A stretch of DNA of 64,000 bases, from NCBI GenBank assembly GCA_965200945.1, contig OZ241749.1:1984001-2048000 (forward strand), in the 5' to 3' direction. Positions within the stretch are counted from its first letter, which is position 1, and the number at the start of each line of letters is the position of its first letter. Under the pieces are notes generated by a model that searched no databases, was not told the origin of the DNA, and saw only the letters and a list, made by a program, of their open reading frames with translations. The position numbers and the translations under genes are program-made. Origin of the DNA: JADCRZ01 sp965200945. GTDB taxonomy: Bacteria; Bacteroidota; Bacteroidia; Chitinophagales; Chitinophagaceae. Positions 9,371 through 17,336 of the stretch are shown piece after piece.

Positions 9371-10234
9371 ATGACAGCCGGATCTCTGTTTCACTATACA
9401 AAATGGTTTTTGGCCCTGGCAGCTGCGTGTTGTACGGCGGCAAGCAGCTTCGGGCAATATTATTACAAAGATATCGTGACCACCCAGCAGGTGAACCACA
9501 CCTACCTGGTATTCAGGAACAACAAGGTCATCGAAGTAAAGCTCACCAGTTTTCAGGGCGAACGGCCGGTGACCGACGGATTTGTTTGCGAGCAGAAAGT
9601 GGCAAGGAATCAGGTGGTCACCTATACAAAAACGGCCGATGCCGGTGAATCGTTTTTCACAGCCTCCTACAACGGCAAAGGCTTGCTGGTGAAAACGGCC
9701 GACAGCTCTGCGGAAACCATCAGTACGTCTCAGTACCAGTATGATGCAGAAGACCGGCTTTTGCAGATCATCAATGAAACCCATGCCCGGGACCGGAGCT
9801 CGCAGACAACAGAGATTCATACCTGGCAGTACAATGCTGCCGGCAAACCCGCGAAAATGTTCCGTATCAGGAACGGGAAAGACACGCTGGCCGTGGTTTT
9901 CCGGCTGGATGACAAAATGAATGTGTCTGAAGAAACCATTGTAAAAGGGGCAACGCCCGAAACGATTTATTATTACTATGACGGGCAAAATCGCATAACG
10001 GATATCGTACGGTATAACATGAAAGCAAAACGGCTGCTACCCGATTATATTTTCGAGTATGAAGAGAACGGCGAGCTGGCGACCATGCTGGTGGTACCCG
10101 AGGGGAGCAGTGAATACCTGAAATGGTATTACAAATACGACGATGCGGGATTGAAAGCGGTTGAGTTTTGCTATGACAAGAAAAAAGTGCTGCAGGGCAA
10201 GATCGAATACAGCTATAATGGCAACTCCCGGTAG
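9371..10234 (+). CDS. secreted protein of unknown function with YD-like repeats
   Basis: The 287-aa product starts with a signal peptide (KWFLALAAACC, cleavage probably after SSFG before QYYYKD). The mature part holds short repeats of the type YQYDAEDRLLQI, YYYDGQNRITDI and YKYDDAGLKAVEF, like the YD/RHS-type repeats of secreted beta-strand proteins. No catalytic motif is visible. It stands alone between mazG (divergent) and the signalling cluster. Function unknown. Confidence 0.8.
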   Translation: MTAGSLFHYTKWFLALAAACCTAASSFGQYYYKDIVTTQQVNHTYLVFRNNKVIEVKLTSFQGERPVTDGFVCEQKVARNQVVTYTKTADAGESFFTASYNGKGLLVKTADSSAETISTSQYQYDAEDRLLQIINETHARDRSSQTTEIHTWQYNAAGKPAKMFRIRNGKDTLAVVFRLDDKMNVSEETIVKGATPETIYYYYDGQNRITDIVRYNMKAKRLLPDYIFEYEENGELATMLVVPEGSSEYLKWYYKYDDAGLKAVEFCYDKKKVLQGKIEYSYNGNSR

Positions 10235-10488
10235 TACCTCGCAGATAAGGGGCTTTCTTCCATGTGTTCCGGCCGGAAAGCTTCTTTTCCGGCATAGCAC
10301 ATCACAATAAGTCTTTCCCCAATTCCGAATAGGGTGATTTCACGGTATCCGGCCAACATTTTTTGACCGAATATGCTTTGCAAATGGATCTGTTTCCGAT
10401 AAATTTATCTGAGCAAGCTGGCGGCTGCCTGTAAGTGGTGGCCTGACCGGCTACAAAAAGCAGCAGATAATTTTTTGATGCAGGATGT

Positions 10489-11277
10489 ATGCAGAACGTT
10501 GAAATCAATATCATCAGTATCCTTGTTTCAGCGCTGGTTGTGCTGTTGCTGGCAACGTGTATCCTGTACATCCTGTATCAGTACAAAAAAAGGCAGCACC
10601 TGTTTTTGCAGGAAGTGGAGATACTCAGGCTCAACTACGAAAAAGAGCTGTTGCAGGCAGAGCTGGAGATACAGGAGGAGACTTTCCAACATATTTCCCT
10701 TGAGCTGCACGACAATGTGGGCCATTATATTTCCCTTGCGAAACTTTACCTGCTGACCTTGTCACCGGCGGATCCGGATTTCAACAGCAAGCTGGATTCT
10801 TCGGCGGAACTGCTGGGAACCTCGCTGCAGGAAATCCGGAACCTCTGCGCCAACCTGAATACAAGTAACCTGCGAAACAACGGGCTTATCAAAACACTTG
10901 AACAGCTTGTTCAGCAGATCGGCCGGTCGGGCCGGTTCGAAGTGGAGTTTTCGGTAAAGGGCAAGACGATCTATATGGATGATAAGAAAGAGCTGATCCT
11001 GTTCCGCATTATTCAGGAAGCATTAAACAATATCATCAAACATTCGCAGGCCAGCCGCATCTCGATCGGGTTACACTACCAGGAAGAGGCCATGGAACTG
11101 ACGATACAGGACAATGGTCGCGGATTTGATGCAGACAATGTACTGAATCAGCCAGCGCCACGGTCTTCCGGTTTACAGAATATCCTGAACCGCAGCAGCA
11201 TCATCAGGGCCACGCAGCGGCTAACCAGTAAACCGGGGGCCGGCACCACGTTACAGATCACTACACCATACTTATGA
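10489..11277 (+). CDS. sensor histidine kinase, HisKA_3/NarX-DegS type
   Basis: A short kinase (262 aa) with one N-terminal transmembrane helix (about 8-30), a coiled-coil linker (31-66), the dimerisation box with H74 in SLELHDNVGHY, and a HATPase domain (IIQEALNNIIKHSQ, DNGRGFD, SSGLQNILNRS). It has no recognisable sensor domain. It is followed one base after its stop codon by a NarL-type response regulator, its probable partner. What it senses is unknown. Confidence 0.92.
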   Translation: MQNVEINIISILVSALVVLLLATCILYILYQYKKRQHLFLQEVEILRLNYEKELLQAELEIQEETFQHISLELHDNVGHYISLAKLYLLTLSPADPDFNSKLDSSAELLGTSLQEIRNLCANLNTSNLRNNGLIKTLEQLVQQIGRSGRFEVEFSVKGKTIYMDDKKELILFRIIQEALNNIIKHSQASRISIGLHYQEEAMELTIQDNGRGFDADNVLNQPAPRSSGLQNILNRSSIIRATQRLTSKPGAGTTLQITTPYL

Positions 11278-11278
11278 T

Positions 11279-11941
11279 ATGAGAACCAATCAGACCAACT
11301 ACCGCATCGCACTTGTCGATGACCATATTCTGCTGCGCGATGCGCTGGCCAACGTGATCGGCAATTTCGGCAACTGCGAGGTTACGATCCGCGCAAGCAA
11401 CGGAAAAGATTTTATGCAGTTGCTGAAAAGCAGCCCCCTCCCCGACCTTATCGTACTCGACATCAATATGCCGGTGATGGATGGGTATGAAACCGCCAAA
11501 TGGATCAAGGAAACTTATCCGGACGCGCACATGATCGTACTGACGATGTTTGATTCGGAGATCGCCCTGATCAGGCTGCTGCAGTCGGGCGTAAAGGCTT
11601 TTCTCAAAAAAGATACACATCCCAAAGAGCTGCAATTTGCCATTGAATCGGTGATGGAAACAGGTTATTACTATTCACAGGACTCATCGGGCAAACTGGC
11701 CAATGCTTTCCGGAACCCCAATAAAAGTTTCACGACTTATCCTGTTATGCTGACCGACAACGAGATCACTTTCCTGAAGTTTTCGAGTACGGAGATGACC
11801 TACAAGGAGATCGCCACGGAAATGTTTATCAGTCCGCGTACAGTCGACAATTACCGGGATCAGCTGTTTGAAAAATTAAATATCCGGAGCAGGGTGGGAC
11901 TGGCTATGTATGCCATTAAGAACGGGATCGTCAGTTTGTAG
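11279..11941 (+). CDS. NarL/FixJ-type response regulator
   Basis: A receiver domain with acidic pocket VDDH and phospho-acceptor D61 (IVLDINMPVMDG) is followed by a LuxR-type helix-turn-helix (about 155-215: MTYKEIATEMFISPRTVDNY). 220 aa. The start ATG lies one base after the stop of the upstream kinase, so the two are cotranslated and probably form a phosphorelay pair. Targets are unknown. Confidence 0.94.
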   Translation: MRTNQTNYRIALVDDHILLRDALANVIGNFGNCEVTIRASNGKDFMQLLKSSPLPDLIVLDINMPVMDGYETAKWIKETYPDAHMIVLTMFDSEIALIRLLQSGVKAFLKKDTHPKELQFAIESVMETGYYYSQDSSGKLANAFRNPNKSFTTYPVMLTDNEITFLKFSSTEMTYKEIATEMFISPRTVDNYRDQLFEKLNIRSRVGLAMYAIKNGIVSL

Positions 11942-11974
11942 CGTAAAATATCGTCATAGGCATCGGAATTTTAC

Positions 11975-12634
11975 TTAGTCGATCAGCCTGTTTCGCATAC
12001 CGTACATGATCAGGCCCGCAATGGTTTTTACGCCCACTTTGGTTTTCATGTTCTGGCGGATGGTTTCGATGGTGCGGGGACTGAGAAAGATATCCTTGGA
12101 AATCTCCTGCGTAGTTTTATCATCGGCAAGCAGCCGCAGGATCTTTACCTCCTTCTCGTTGAACTGAACCGGTTTGGGGTAAAATTGCCTGACGGATCGT
12201 TTGTTGTTAAGCTTGGTGATAACCGCTTTATTCACCAGGTCGTTGAAATAAAAATCATCCCGCATACAGGCTACAATGGCCCGGTAAATTTCTTCTGAAT
12301 CCGAAGTTTTAGTAAGATAAGCGTTTGCTCCCATTTCCATGATCTTGGTGATCATCTCCTGGTCGTCGTACATGGTGAGCACAATGATCTTTACTTTTTC
12401 ATGGTTTTTTTTGATCAGGGGTATCGCGTTGATGCCATCCAGTTCGGGCATCCGGATATCCATCAGCAGAAGATCGGGTGTTAATCCTTCCAGTTTCTCC
12501 ACCAGGTCCTTTCCGTCTACCGCTTCCCACAAAATTTTCAGGTACTGCTTGTCTTTCAGCGCCATCCTGATGCCATCCCTGAAAATTTTATGATCGTCCG
12601 CAATAGCGATTTTGATGACTGAATTAGCATTCAT
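11975..12634 (-). CDS. orphan NarL/FixJ-type response regulator
   Basis: 219 aa: receiver with DDHK and D59 (LLLMDIRMPELDG), then a LuxR-type DNA-binding domain (KTTQEISKDIFLSPRTIETI). It is on the opposite strand to its neighbours, convergent with the kinase/regulator pair, and has no kinase of its own. It could receive phosphate from either HisKA_3 kinase nearby (inference). Confidence 0.93.
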   Translation of the reverse strand: MNANSVIKIAIADDHKIFRDGIRMALKDKQYLKILWEAVDGKDLVEKLEGLTPDLLLMDIRMPELDGINAIPLIKKNHEKVKIIVLTMYDDQEMITKIMEMGANAYLTKTSDSEEIYRAIVACMRDDFYFNDLVNKAVITKLNNKRSVRQFYPKPVQFNEKEVKILRLLADDKTTQEISKDIFLSPRTIETIRQNMKTKVGVKTIAGLIMYGMRNRLID

Positions 12635-12880
12635 ACAGGATTGGTTTATCGTTATTGGATTTATCCCTGATTAAGATTTGTAGAAAAAATTCAATCTACT
12701 ACATTCCTGATATTTTATAAAATTCTGGAAAACTTTATTAGACATATACACATTTTTATGTAATGGCTTAAAACTCTGATCGCTATGAACATGTGGAAAA
12801 CGTGGTTTTTTAGACGATTATACTAATGAATGTTCGTTCAGATGGAATTGTACTTATTAAAATACCGGGGATTTATGCTA

Positions 12881-12911
12881 TTGTGTGGAGACGAAAACTG
12901 ATATATCTTTG
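12881..12911 (+). promoter_or_regulatory. Bacteroidetes-type promoter
   Basis: TTG (12881-12883), 20-base spacer and TATCTTTG (12904-12911) match the -33/-7 consensus. It reads toward the 121-aa gene at 13254 and the small reading frame at 12916. Confidence 0.6.
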
Positions 12912-12915
12912 GTTT

Positions 12916-12990
12916 ATGGATGACTTCTTCCTGACCACCTTCCTCTTGTTTTTTGGAAAATACCCGGTGTTGAAACGTTATTTCCCGTGA
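12916..12990 (+). CDS. possible 24-aa hydrophobic small ORF or leader peptide
   Basis: ATG at 12916 lies four bases after a consensus -7 box, where transcription would start, so a leaderless small protein or leader peptide is possible. The 24 codons start MDDFFLTTFLLFFGKY and end LKRYFP: a short hydrophobic stretch with a basic end. There is no further coding evidence, so this is tentative. Confidence 0.25.
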   Translation: MDDFFLTTFLLFFGKYPVLKRYFP

Positions 12991-13077
12991 AGTATCATTT
13001 TTACTTATAATTTTATTAGTTTTGTCCTCGCTCCAGTCCAGTTTTTACGAAGTAAAAATACTAATATCCCTAAGTAC

Positions 13078-13112
13078 TTTTTCTATATTTTAATTCAGGA
13101 AATATAGAAAAA
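13078..13112. repeat. AT-rich inverted repeat in the leader of the 121-aa gene
   Basis: Two 13-base arms (13078-13090 and 13100-13112) are perfect reverse complements with a 9-base loop. No T-run follows on the plus strand, so it is more likely an operator or mRNA hairpin than a plus-strand terminator. Confidence 0.6.
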
Positions 13113-13253
13113 AAATCGCTCCAAACATCCTGCTGTCCGACGTTTTATCCAATTCTACGTTTTACCAACCTCCATGCTTACCTGTTGACATTATTTCTGT
13201 TTTTGAGGAGTTTCACATCATCAAATACACAGTAACCTCAAAAATTTACAACT

Positions 13254-13619
13254 ATGCAATACAACGAAACAAAAACCAGGGATCTGTCAAAAGTTGGCGA
13301 AGCTATCCCTCACGAGCTGGGTGCTAAAATGGTAAAAGATTTCCAGGATCAGAATCCGAATGAATCCGTAGGAAATTATATCGGTCGTGACATTCTCGAG
13401 AAAATTCTCGCCCAACCGGGATGCATGGGCATCCGCTTTTACAATGCCATCAATGAAACCGGCAAAAAAACGCTGGTATATGTAGGCATCGATGCCAATA
13501 ACGAGATCATAAGGAAATACACGCTTGTAAACTCTGCCGGCGAACTCTATACCGACGACGGTACCGTAGCTGACCGAGCCGGTGCACCCGACGCCGATGA
13601 TCAGTTCAGTTGGTTTTGA
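13254..13619 (+). CDS. conserved-looking small soluble protein, unknown function
   Basis: 121 aa, no signal peptide or membrane helix; starts MQYNETKTRDLSKVGEAIPH and ends ADDQFSWF. The sequence is balanced in composition and looks like a globular alpha/beta protein. I recognise no domain. It precedes a membrane protein, a kinase and a regulator on the same strand, and may belong to that signalling unit. Its start is the first ATG after a long AT-rich leader. Confidence 0.75.
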   Translation: MQYNETKTRDLSKVGEAIPHELGAKMVKDFQDQNPNESVGNYIGRDILEKILAQPGCMGIRFYNAINETGKKTLVYVGIDANNEIIRKYTLVNSAGELYTDDGTVADRAGAPDADDQFSWF

Positions 13620-13663
13620 TTGTTTGGTCCAATGCTTTTATATTTGGTTAATATTAATATGCA

Positions 13664-14326
13664 TTGAACACGTTCACTAAATTCCTGCGAACCTTAGGAA
13701 TAATTTCATCGCTCGTACCCATAGCTTTCTTTTGTATTTACCGTCAACGGAATAAAGAAAAGAAGCTATGGGTAATTTTTTATTATTTATGCTTGTCCTT
13801 CCTCACTGATATTTTCCAAAGGGAAGCCCAGACCATGGGTTATGAGTACGAGTTGTTCAGTTTATTTACTTTGGGAGAATTTACATTATTGTCTTACTTT
13901 TTCTATCTTTCCTTTCAAACCGCAAATTTCAAGAAAGTGCTGATTGGCTGCTATATACTTTTTTTGGTTGTATTCATATTCAGCTTTGCCTACTTACGCG
14001 ATACTGACTTTGATGCGTTTCCCACCTCTGCAGAAGCCATTTTCACTGTTTTACTAAGTATTTTATACTTCTGGGAGCAGATCAATGATTCACAGGTCAC
14101 TTTTGTATACGGTTCGAAGACCTTTTGGATCATAATTGCCTTTCTACTTTATCTGTCCGCCAACCTTTTTTATTACATCGGGCGCTTTTTCCTTACTCCG
14201 AACGAAACAAAAGCGCTTAATTGGATTAATTCAAGTACCAGTCTTGTAAAGAATGTCTGCCTGGCTGTTGCATTTATTTACAAGAACCAGGGAAATGGGG
14301 GTACGACTCAACGTAAAACTTCTTAA
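13664..14326 (+). CDS. polytopic membrane protein, unknown function (TTG start)
   Basis: 220 aa with about six hydrophobic helices (around 10-25, 35-50, 65-85, 90-110, 120-138, 153-175), and a Ser/Thr-rich hydrophilic C-terminus. There is no ATG in frame before residue 57, and the frame upstream is closed by TAA at 13655, so the start is the TTG at 13664 (an out-of-frame ATG overlaps just before it). It ends 13 bases before the kinase gene. It could be the sensing partner of that kinase (inference). Confidence 0.75.
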   Translation: MNTFTKFLRTLGIISSLVPIAFFCIYRQRNKEKKLWVIFYYLCLSFLTDIFQREAQTMGYEYELFSLFTLGEFTLLSYFFYLSFQTANFKKVLIGCYILFLVVFIFSFAYLRDTDFDAFPTSAEAIFTVLLSILYFWEQINDSQVTFVYGSKTFWIIIAFLLYLSANLFYYIGRFFLTPNETKALNWINSSTSLVKNVCLAVAFIYKNQGNGGTTQRKTS

Positions 14327-14339
14327 TTTTTCATGAAGT

Positions 14340-15179
14340 ATGGTATTGTTACAGGTGCTTCTGCAGTCAAACACAGTTTATATTATCTTGATGGGAATGG
14401 TAGGGATGCTTACCCTTGCTATTGGGTTGATTGTCTTTATTGTCCTACACCAGAGAAGAGTGATCCGGTACCAGCAGACCCTGCAAAAAATGGAAGAAGA
14501 ACAGCAAAACATACTATTAAACGCTTCTATCCGTTTACAGGAAGAAGAGAGGGAGCGGCTTGCTGCTGATCTTCACGACGATGCAGGACCTTTACTGGCT
14601 ACTGCACGACTGTACTTAAATGAAAATCTCGTATACTTGGATCAAGCGACCCAGATACAACACATTTTTAATGCAAAATCCATCCTCGACGATGCTATCC
14701 AGCTCATCAGGAACATCTCCCACAGCCTGATTCCGCCTACCCTCAAAAATTTTGGTCTCGAATCAGCTGTAACCGATATCCTCCAGAAAATTAGTGGAGC
14801 CGGGCGCATCCAGACCAGCTGTCAATTCCAGGATTACCCCCAGCGACTGGTACTGGAACGCGAACAGATCATTTTCCGGATCGTGCAGGAGCTGGTCAAC
14901 AACATCCTGAAACACAGTAAACCGACATTTATCAACCTGAACCAGCATGTTGCCGGGGATGACTTTTTGATCCGTATCAGTCATGACGGTCAGGGCCTGA
15001 CGCAGGCTGTGTTTGAGCAGAAAACGAAGAGTACCGGGGGTATCGGTCTCAAAAACATTCAAAGCCGCCTGAAAGTACTTCAGGGTAAAATCTTTTTCGA
15101 ACAGGATCCGGCCGACAATTATTTTAAAGCGACCATCGAACTGCCTCAAAATGAAGAAACTGTCACCAACAAACCATAA
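14340..15179 (+). CDS. sensor histidine kinase, HisKA_3 type, with unusual G1 box
   Basis: 279 aa: one transmembrane helix (about 15-36), a coiled coil (38-70), the box ERLAADLHDDAGPLL with phospho-acceptor H79, and a HATPase domain with IVQELVNNILKHSK and a GGIGLKNIQSRL box. The ATP-binding G1 box normally reads DNGxG but here is SHDGQGL, so the adenine-contacting aspartate is H215. Activity may be weakened, or the adjacent D216 may substitute. It is 13 bases after the membrane protein and 41 before its likely partner regulator. Confidence 0.9.
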   Translation: MVLLQVLLQSNTVYIILMGMVGMLTLAIGLIVFIVLHQRRVIRYQQTLQKMEEEQQNILLNASIRLQEEERERLAADLHDDAGPLLATARLYLNENLVYLDQATQIQHIFNAKSILDDAIQLIRNISHSLIPPTLKNFGLESAVTDILQKISGAGRIQTSCQFQDYPQRLVLEREQIIFRIVQELVNNILKHSKPTFINLNQHVAGDDFLIRISHDGQGLTQAVFEQKTKSTGGIGLKNIQSRLKVLQGKIFFEQDPADNYFKATIELPQNEETVTNKP

Positions 15180-15184
15180 GTTTT

Positions 15185-15192
15185 TACCTTTG
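15185..15192 (+). promoter_or_regulatory. -7 promoter box before the response regulator
   Basis: TACCTTTG matches TAnnTTTG exactly and lies 28 bases before the regulator ATG, just after the kinase stop. No TTG at the usual distance. It may let the regulator be made without the kinase. Confidence 0.45.
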
Positions 15193-15220
15193 TGTTCAAA
15201 CCATCCAATATACCTTACCT

Positions 15221-15871
15221 ATGGGATTAATAAAAGTTGCTATCGCTGATGACCACAAACTATTCCGCAAAGGCGTGATACTTTCCCTGAGACCCTACAC
15301 CAACATCAAATTTGTGCAGGAAGCCGACAATGGCCAGGATCTCATAGAAGGCCTCCCCGAACACCAGCCGGATGTGGTGTTGATGGACCTCCGGATGCCC
15401 CTGAAAGATGGCATCGATACAACCAAATACATAACCAAGGCTTACCCGCAGATGTATGTGCTGGCCCTTACCATGTTTGAGGACGAGAGATTCGTGAGCC
15501 ATATGATGGAGATCGGCGCCAACGGCTACCTGCTAAAAAGTGCCGATCCGCAGGAAATTAAACAGGCCATCTTTGAAGTGATCAACAAGGGCTATTACCT
15601 CAACAATTTCGTAAACCGGATCCTGTTAAAAAAGTCTCACTCCAGAAGTAAAACCGTCCCTACCCTTAACAACGAAACCCCCATCTCCGAGAGGGAACGC
15701 GATGTGCTTAAGTACATCTGCATGGAATACACCGCCCAGGAAATTGCGCAGAAACTCGATGTAAGTCCGAGAACGGTTGAAGCCATCAAAGACCGGTTGA
15801 TGGAACGGTTCGGGGCTAAAAATACCGCCGGACTGGTCTTCTATGTAGTAAAAAACAACCTGATCGATTAA
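15221..15871 (+). CDS. NarL/FixJ-type response regulator
   Basis: 216 aa: receiver with ADDHK and D56 (VVLMDLRMPLKDG), then a LuxR-type helix-turn-helix (YTAQEIAQKLDVSPRTVEAI). It is the last gene of the plus-strand group and the likely partner of the preceding kinase. Convergent with scoB, 30 bases apart. Confidence 0.94.
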   Translation: MGLIKVAIADDHKLFRKGVILSLRPYTNIKFVQEADNGQDLIEGLPEHQPDVVLMDLRMPLKDGIDTTKYITKAYPQMYVLALTMFEDERFVSHMMEIGANGYLLKSADPQEIKQAIFEVINKGYYLNNFVNRILLKKSHSRSKTVPTLNNETPISERERDVLKYICMEYTAQEIAQKLDVSPRTVEAIKDRLMERFGAKNTAGLVFYVVKNNLID

Positions 15872-15901
15872 ATTTATACTTTCTGCCTTCAGGCCAGCCA
15901 A

Positions 15902-16558
15902 CTAAAAAATGATCTCGGGGACATCATTGTCTGCAAGCAACCTGCCTCCGGTCTTCGCTCTGATTTCATTTACATCCACACCGGGAGCTCTTTCGAGCAG
16001 TCGGAAGCCTTCGGGTGTTACTTCCAGAACAGCAAGGTCGGTCACTATCTTTTTCACACACTTTACTCCAGTCAGCGGCAAAGTGCAGGAGTGCAACAAT
16101 TTTGATTCGCCCGCCGGGTTGGTATGCATCATCGCCACAATGATATTTTTTGCACTGGCCACCAGGTCCATGGCCCCTCCCATTCCTTTGACCATTTTCC
16201 CCGGGATCTTCCAGTTTGCAATATCACCCCGTTCACTTACTTCCATCGCGCCCAGCACCGTCAGATCGATTTTACCTGCCCTGATCATCCCAAAACTTTC
16301 GGCACTGTCGAAAAATGATCCGCCGGGCAAAATGGAAACGGTCTCCTTGCCGGCGTTGATCAGGTCCGCATCCAGCTCCTCTTCTGCAGGGTAAGGCCCC
16401 ATGCCGAGCATGCCATTTTCACTTTGCAGCACGATGGATACTCCGGCCGGGATATAGTTGGCAACCAGGGTCGGAATGCCAATTCCCAGGTTTACATACA
16501 TTCCATCACTAAGTTCAAGGGCAATGCGTTGAGCGATTCCGTATTTGTCGAGCGGCAT
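15902..16558 (-). CDS. scoB: 3-oxoacid CoA-transferase subunit B
   Basis: The beta subunit of a succinyl-CoA:3-ketoacid (or acetoacetate) CoA-transferase, which moves CoA between acyl groups in ketone body and branched-chain catabolism. The 218-aa protein has NLGIGIPTLVANY and the catalytic glutamate E47 in QSENGMLGMGP. Last gene of a minus-strand operon that starts with scoA, but separated from scoA by an unrelated gene that ends 2 bases before it. Confidence 0.93.
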   Translation of the reverse strand: MPLDKYGIAQRIALELSDGMYVNLGIGIPTLVANYIPAGVSIVLQSENGMLGMGPYPAEEELDADLINAGKETVSILPGGSFFDSAESFGMIRAGKIDLTVLGAMEVSERGDIANWKIPGKMVKGMGGAMDLVASAKNIIVAMMHTNPAGESKLLHSCTLPLTGVKCVKKIVTDLAVLEVTPEGFRLLERAPGVDVNEIRAKTGGRLLADNDVPEIIF

Positions 16559-16560
16559 AA

Positions 16561-17307
16561 TTATTCATTTAGCAGGGATGTCATGTAAGGCGTTGTCATC
16601 ATTTTTTCCAGGGATCGTTCAAGCCAGTCACCCAGTTTTTGATTGAATCTCTTCAGTTTGCTGAAATTCTCACGCAAGAAACAAAGTGCGCTTAACAATC
16701 CTTCAGTTCCTGATCCAAAGTCGTTGATCGAATTTTCTTCTCCTTTACGACGGTCTTCGTTCAGGTCAACCACGTCGTCCATAAGCAGAAAGGTAGGTAC
16801 CAGCGCATACCACAACTTTATAGCCATACTTGTTTGTTCCGCTGGAAGCGACAAGCTGCAAAGGGCGTACAGATATGTATCTCCCCTGTTAAGCGCAGAA
16901 CTGAAAGTACCCAGGTATTCATACGCTACCGCTTGCCGGCTGAAAAACTCTGAGAGGTCCCGAAAAAGTGTATGGTTTCTTATTTTACCGTCGAGCAGGT
17001 TCCTGCAATTCTTTACATGCTCGTTCAGGTCGATCTTTTCAGCTTCGTGCAATGCGGCGCTGTGCAGGATATCTTCCGTAAGACGCACGAAATCCTCATT
17101 CAGGATCTGCTCTTTGCTTAATCCTGCACGGTACATCAGATCAAAGTAAAGGGGAATAAATAAAAAGCCTTTGCCCTTTGAAATATAGAGGTACCGGTCT
17201 TTCCAGTACATATTGTTCACCGGCACTTTTCTGTCTACAAAAAATGCCGCAATCTCCGGATCAATGTCTATACTGCTGTGCAGGTATTCTTTACTGGTGT
17301 ACAACAT
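16561..17307 (-). CDS. class I isoprenoid-synthase-like all-alpha protein, inserted between CoA-transferase subunits
   Basis: 248 aa, rich in helices. The segment LLMDDVVDLNEDRRKGEEN (D177, D178, D181, then E/D/R/K-rich and NDFG) resembles the second aspartate-rich motif of prenyl and terpene synthases. No other DDxxD motif is visible, so if it is an enzyme it is an atypical one. It is nested between scoA (30 bases upstream) and scoB (2 bases downstream), so it is surely cotranscribed with them. Substrate unknown; the family call is by eye and modest. Confidence 0.6.
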   Translation of the reverse strand: MLYTSKEYLHSSIDIDPEIAAFFVDRKVPVNNMYWKDRYLYISKGKGFLFIPLYFDLMYRAGLSKEQILNEDFVRLTEDILHSAALHEAEKIDLNEHVKNCRNLLDGKIRNHTLFRDLSEFFSRQAVAYEYLGTFSSALNRGDTYLYALCSLSLPAEQTSMAIKLWYALVPTFLLMDDVVDLNEDRRKGEENSINDFGSGTEGLLSALCFLRENFSKLKRFNQKLGDWLERSLEKMMTTPYMTSLLNE

Positions 17308-17336
17308 GGGAATTGGATATTTGGATAACGCAAAGA

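Larger units (their letters stand above)
12635..13253. other. AT-rich 0.6-kb intergenic region of the signalling cluster
   Basis: Divergent spacer between the orphan regulator and the 121-aa gene. It holds one good promoter (12881-12911), a possible 24-codon reading frame directly after it, and two AT-rich inverted repeats (13042-13058; 13078-13112). If the promoter serves the 121-aa gene, the mRNA has a leader of more than 300 bases. Confidence 0.6.
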
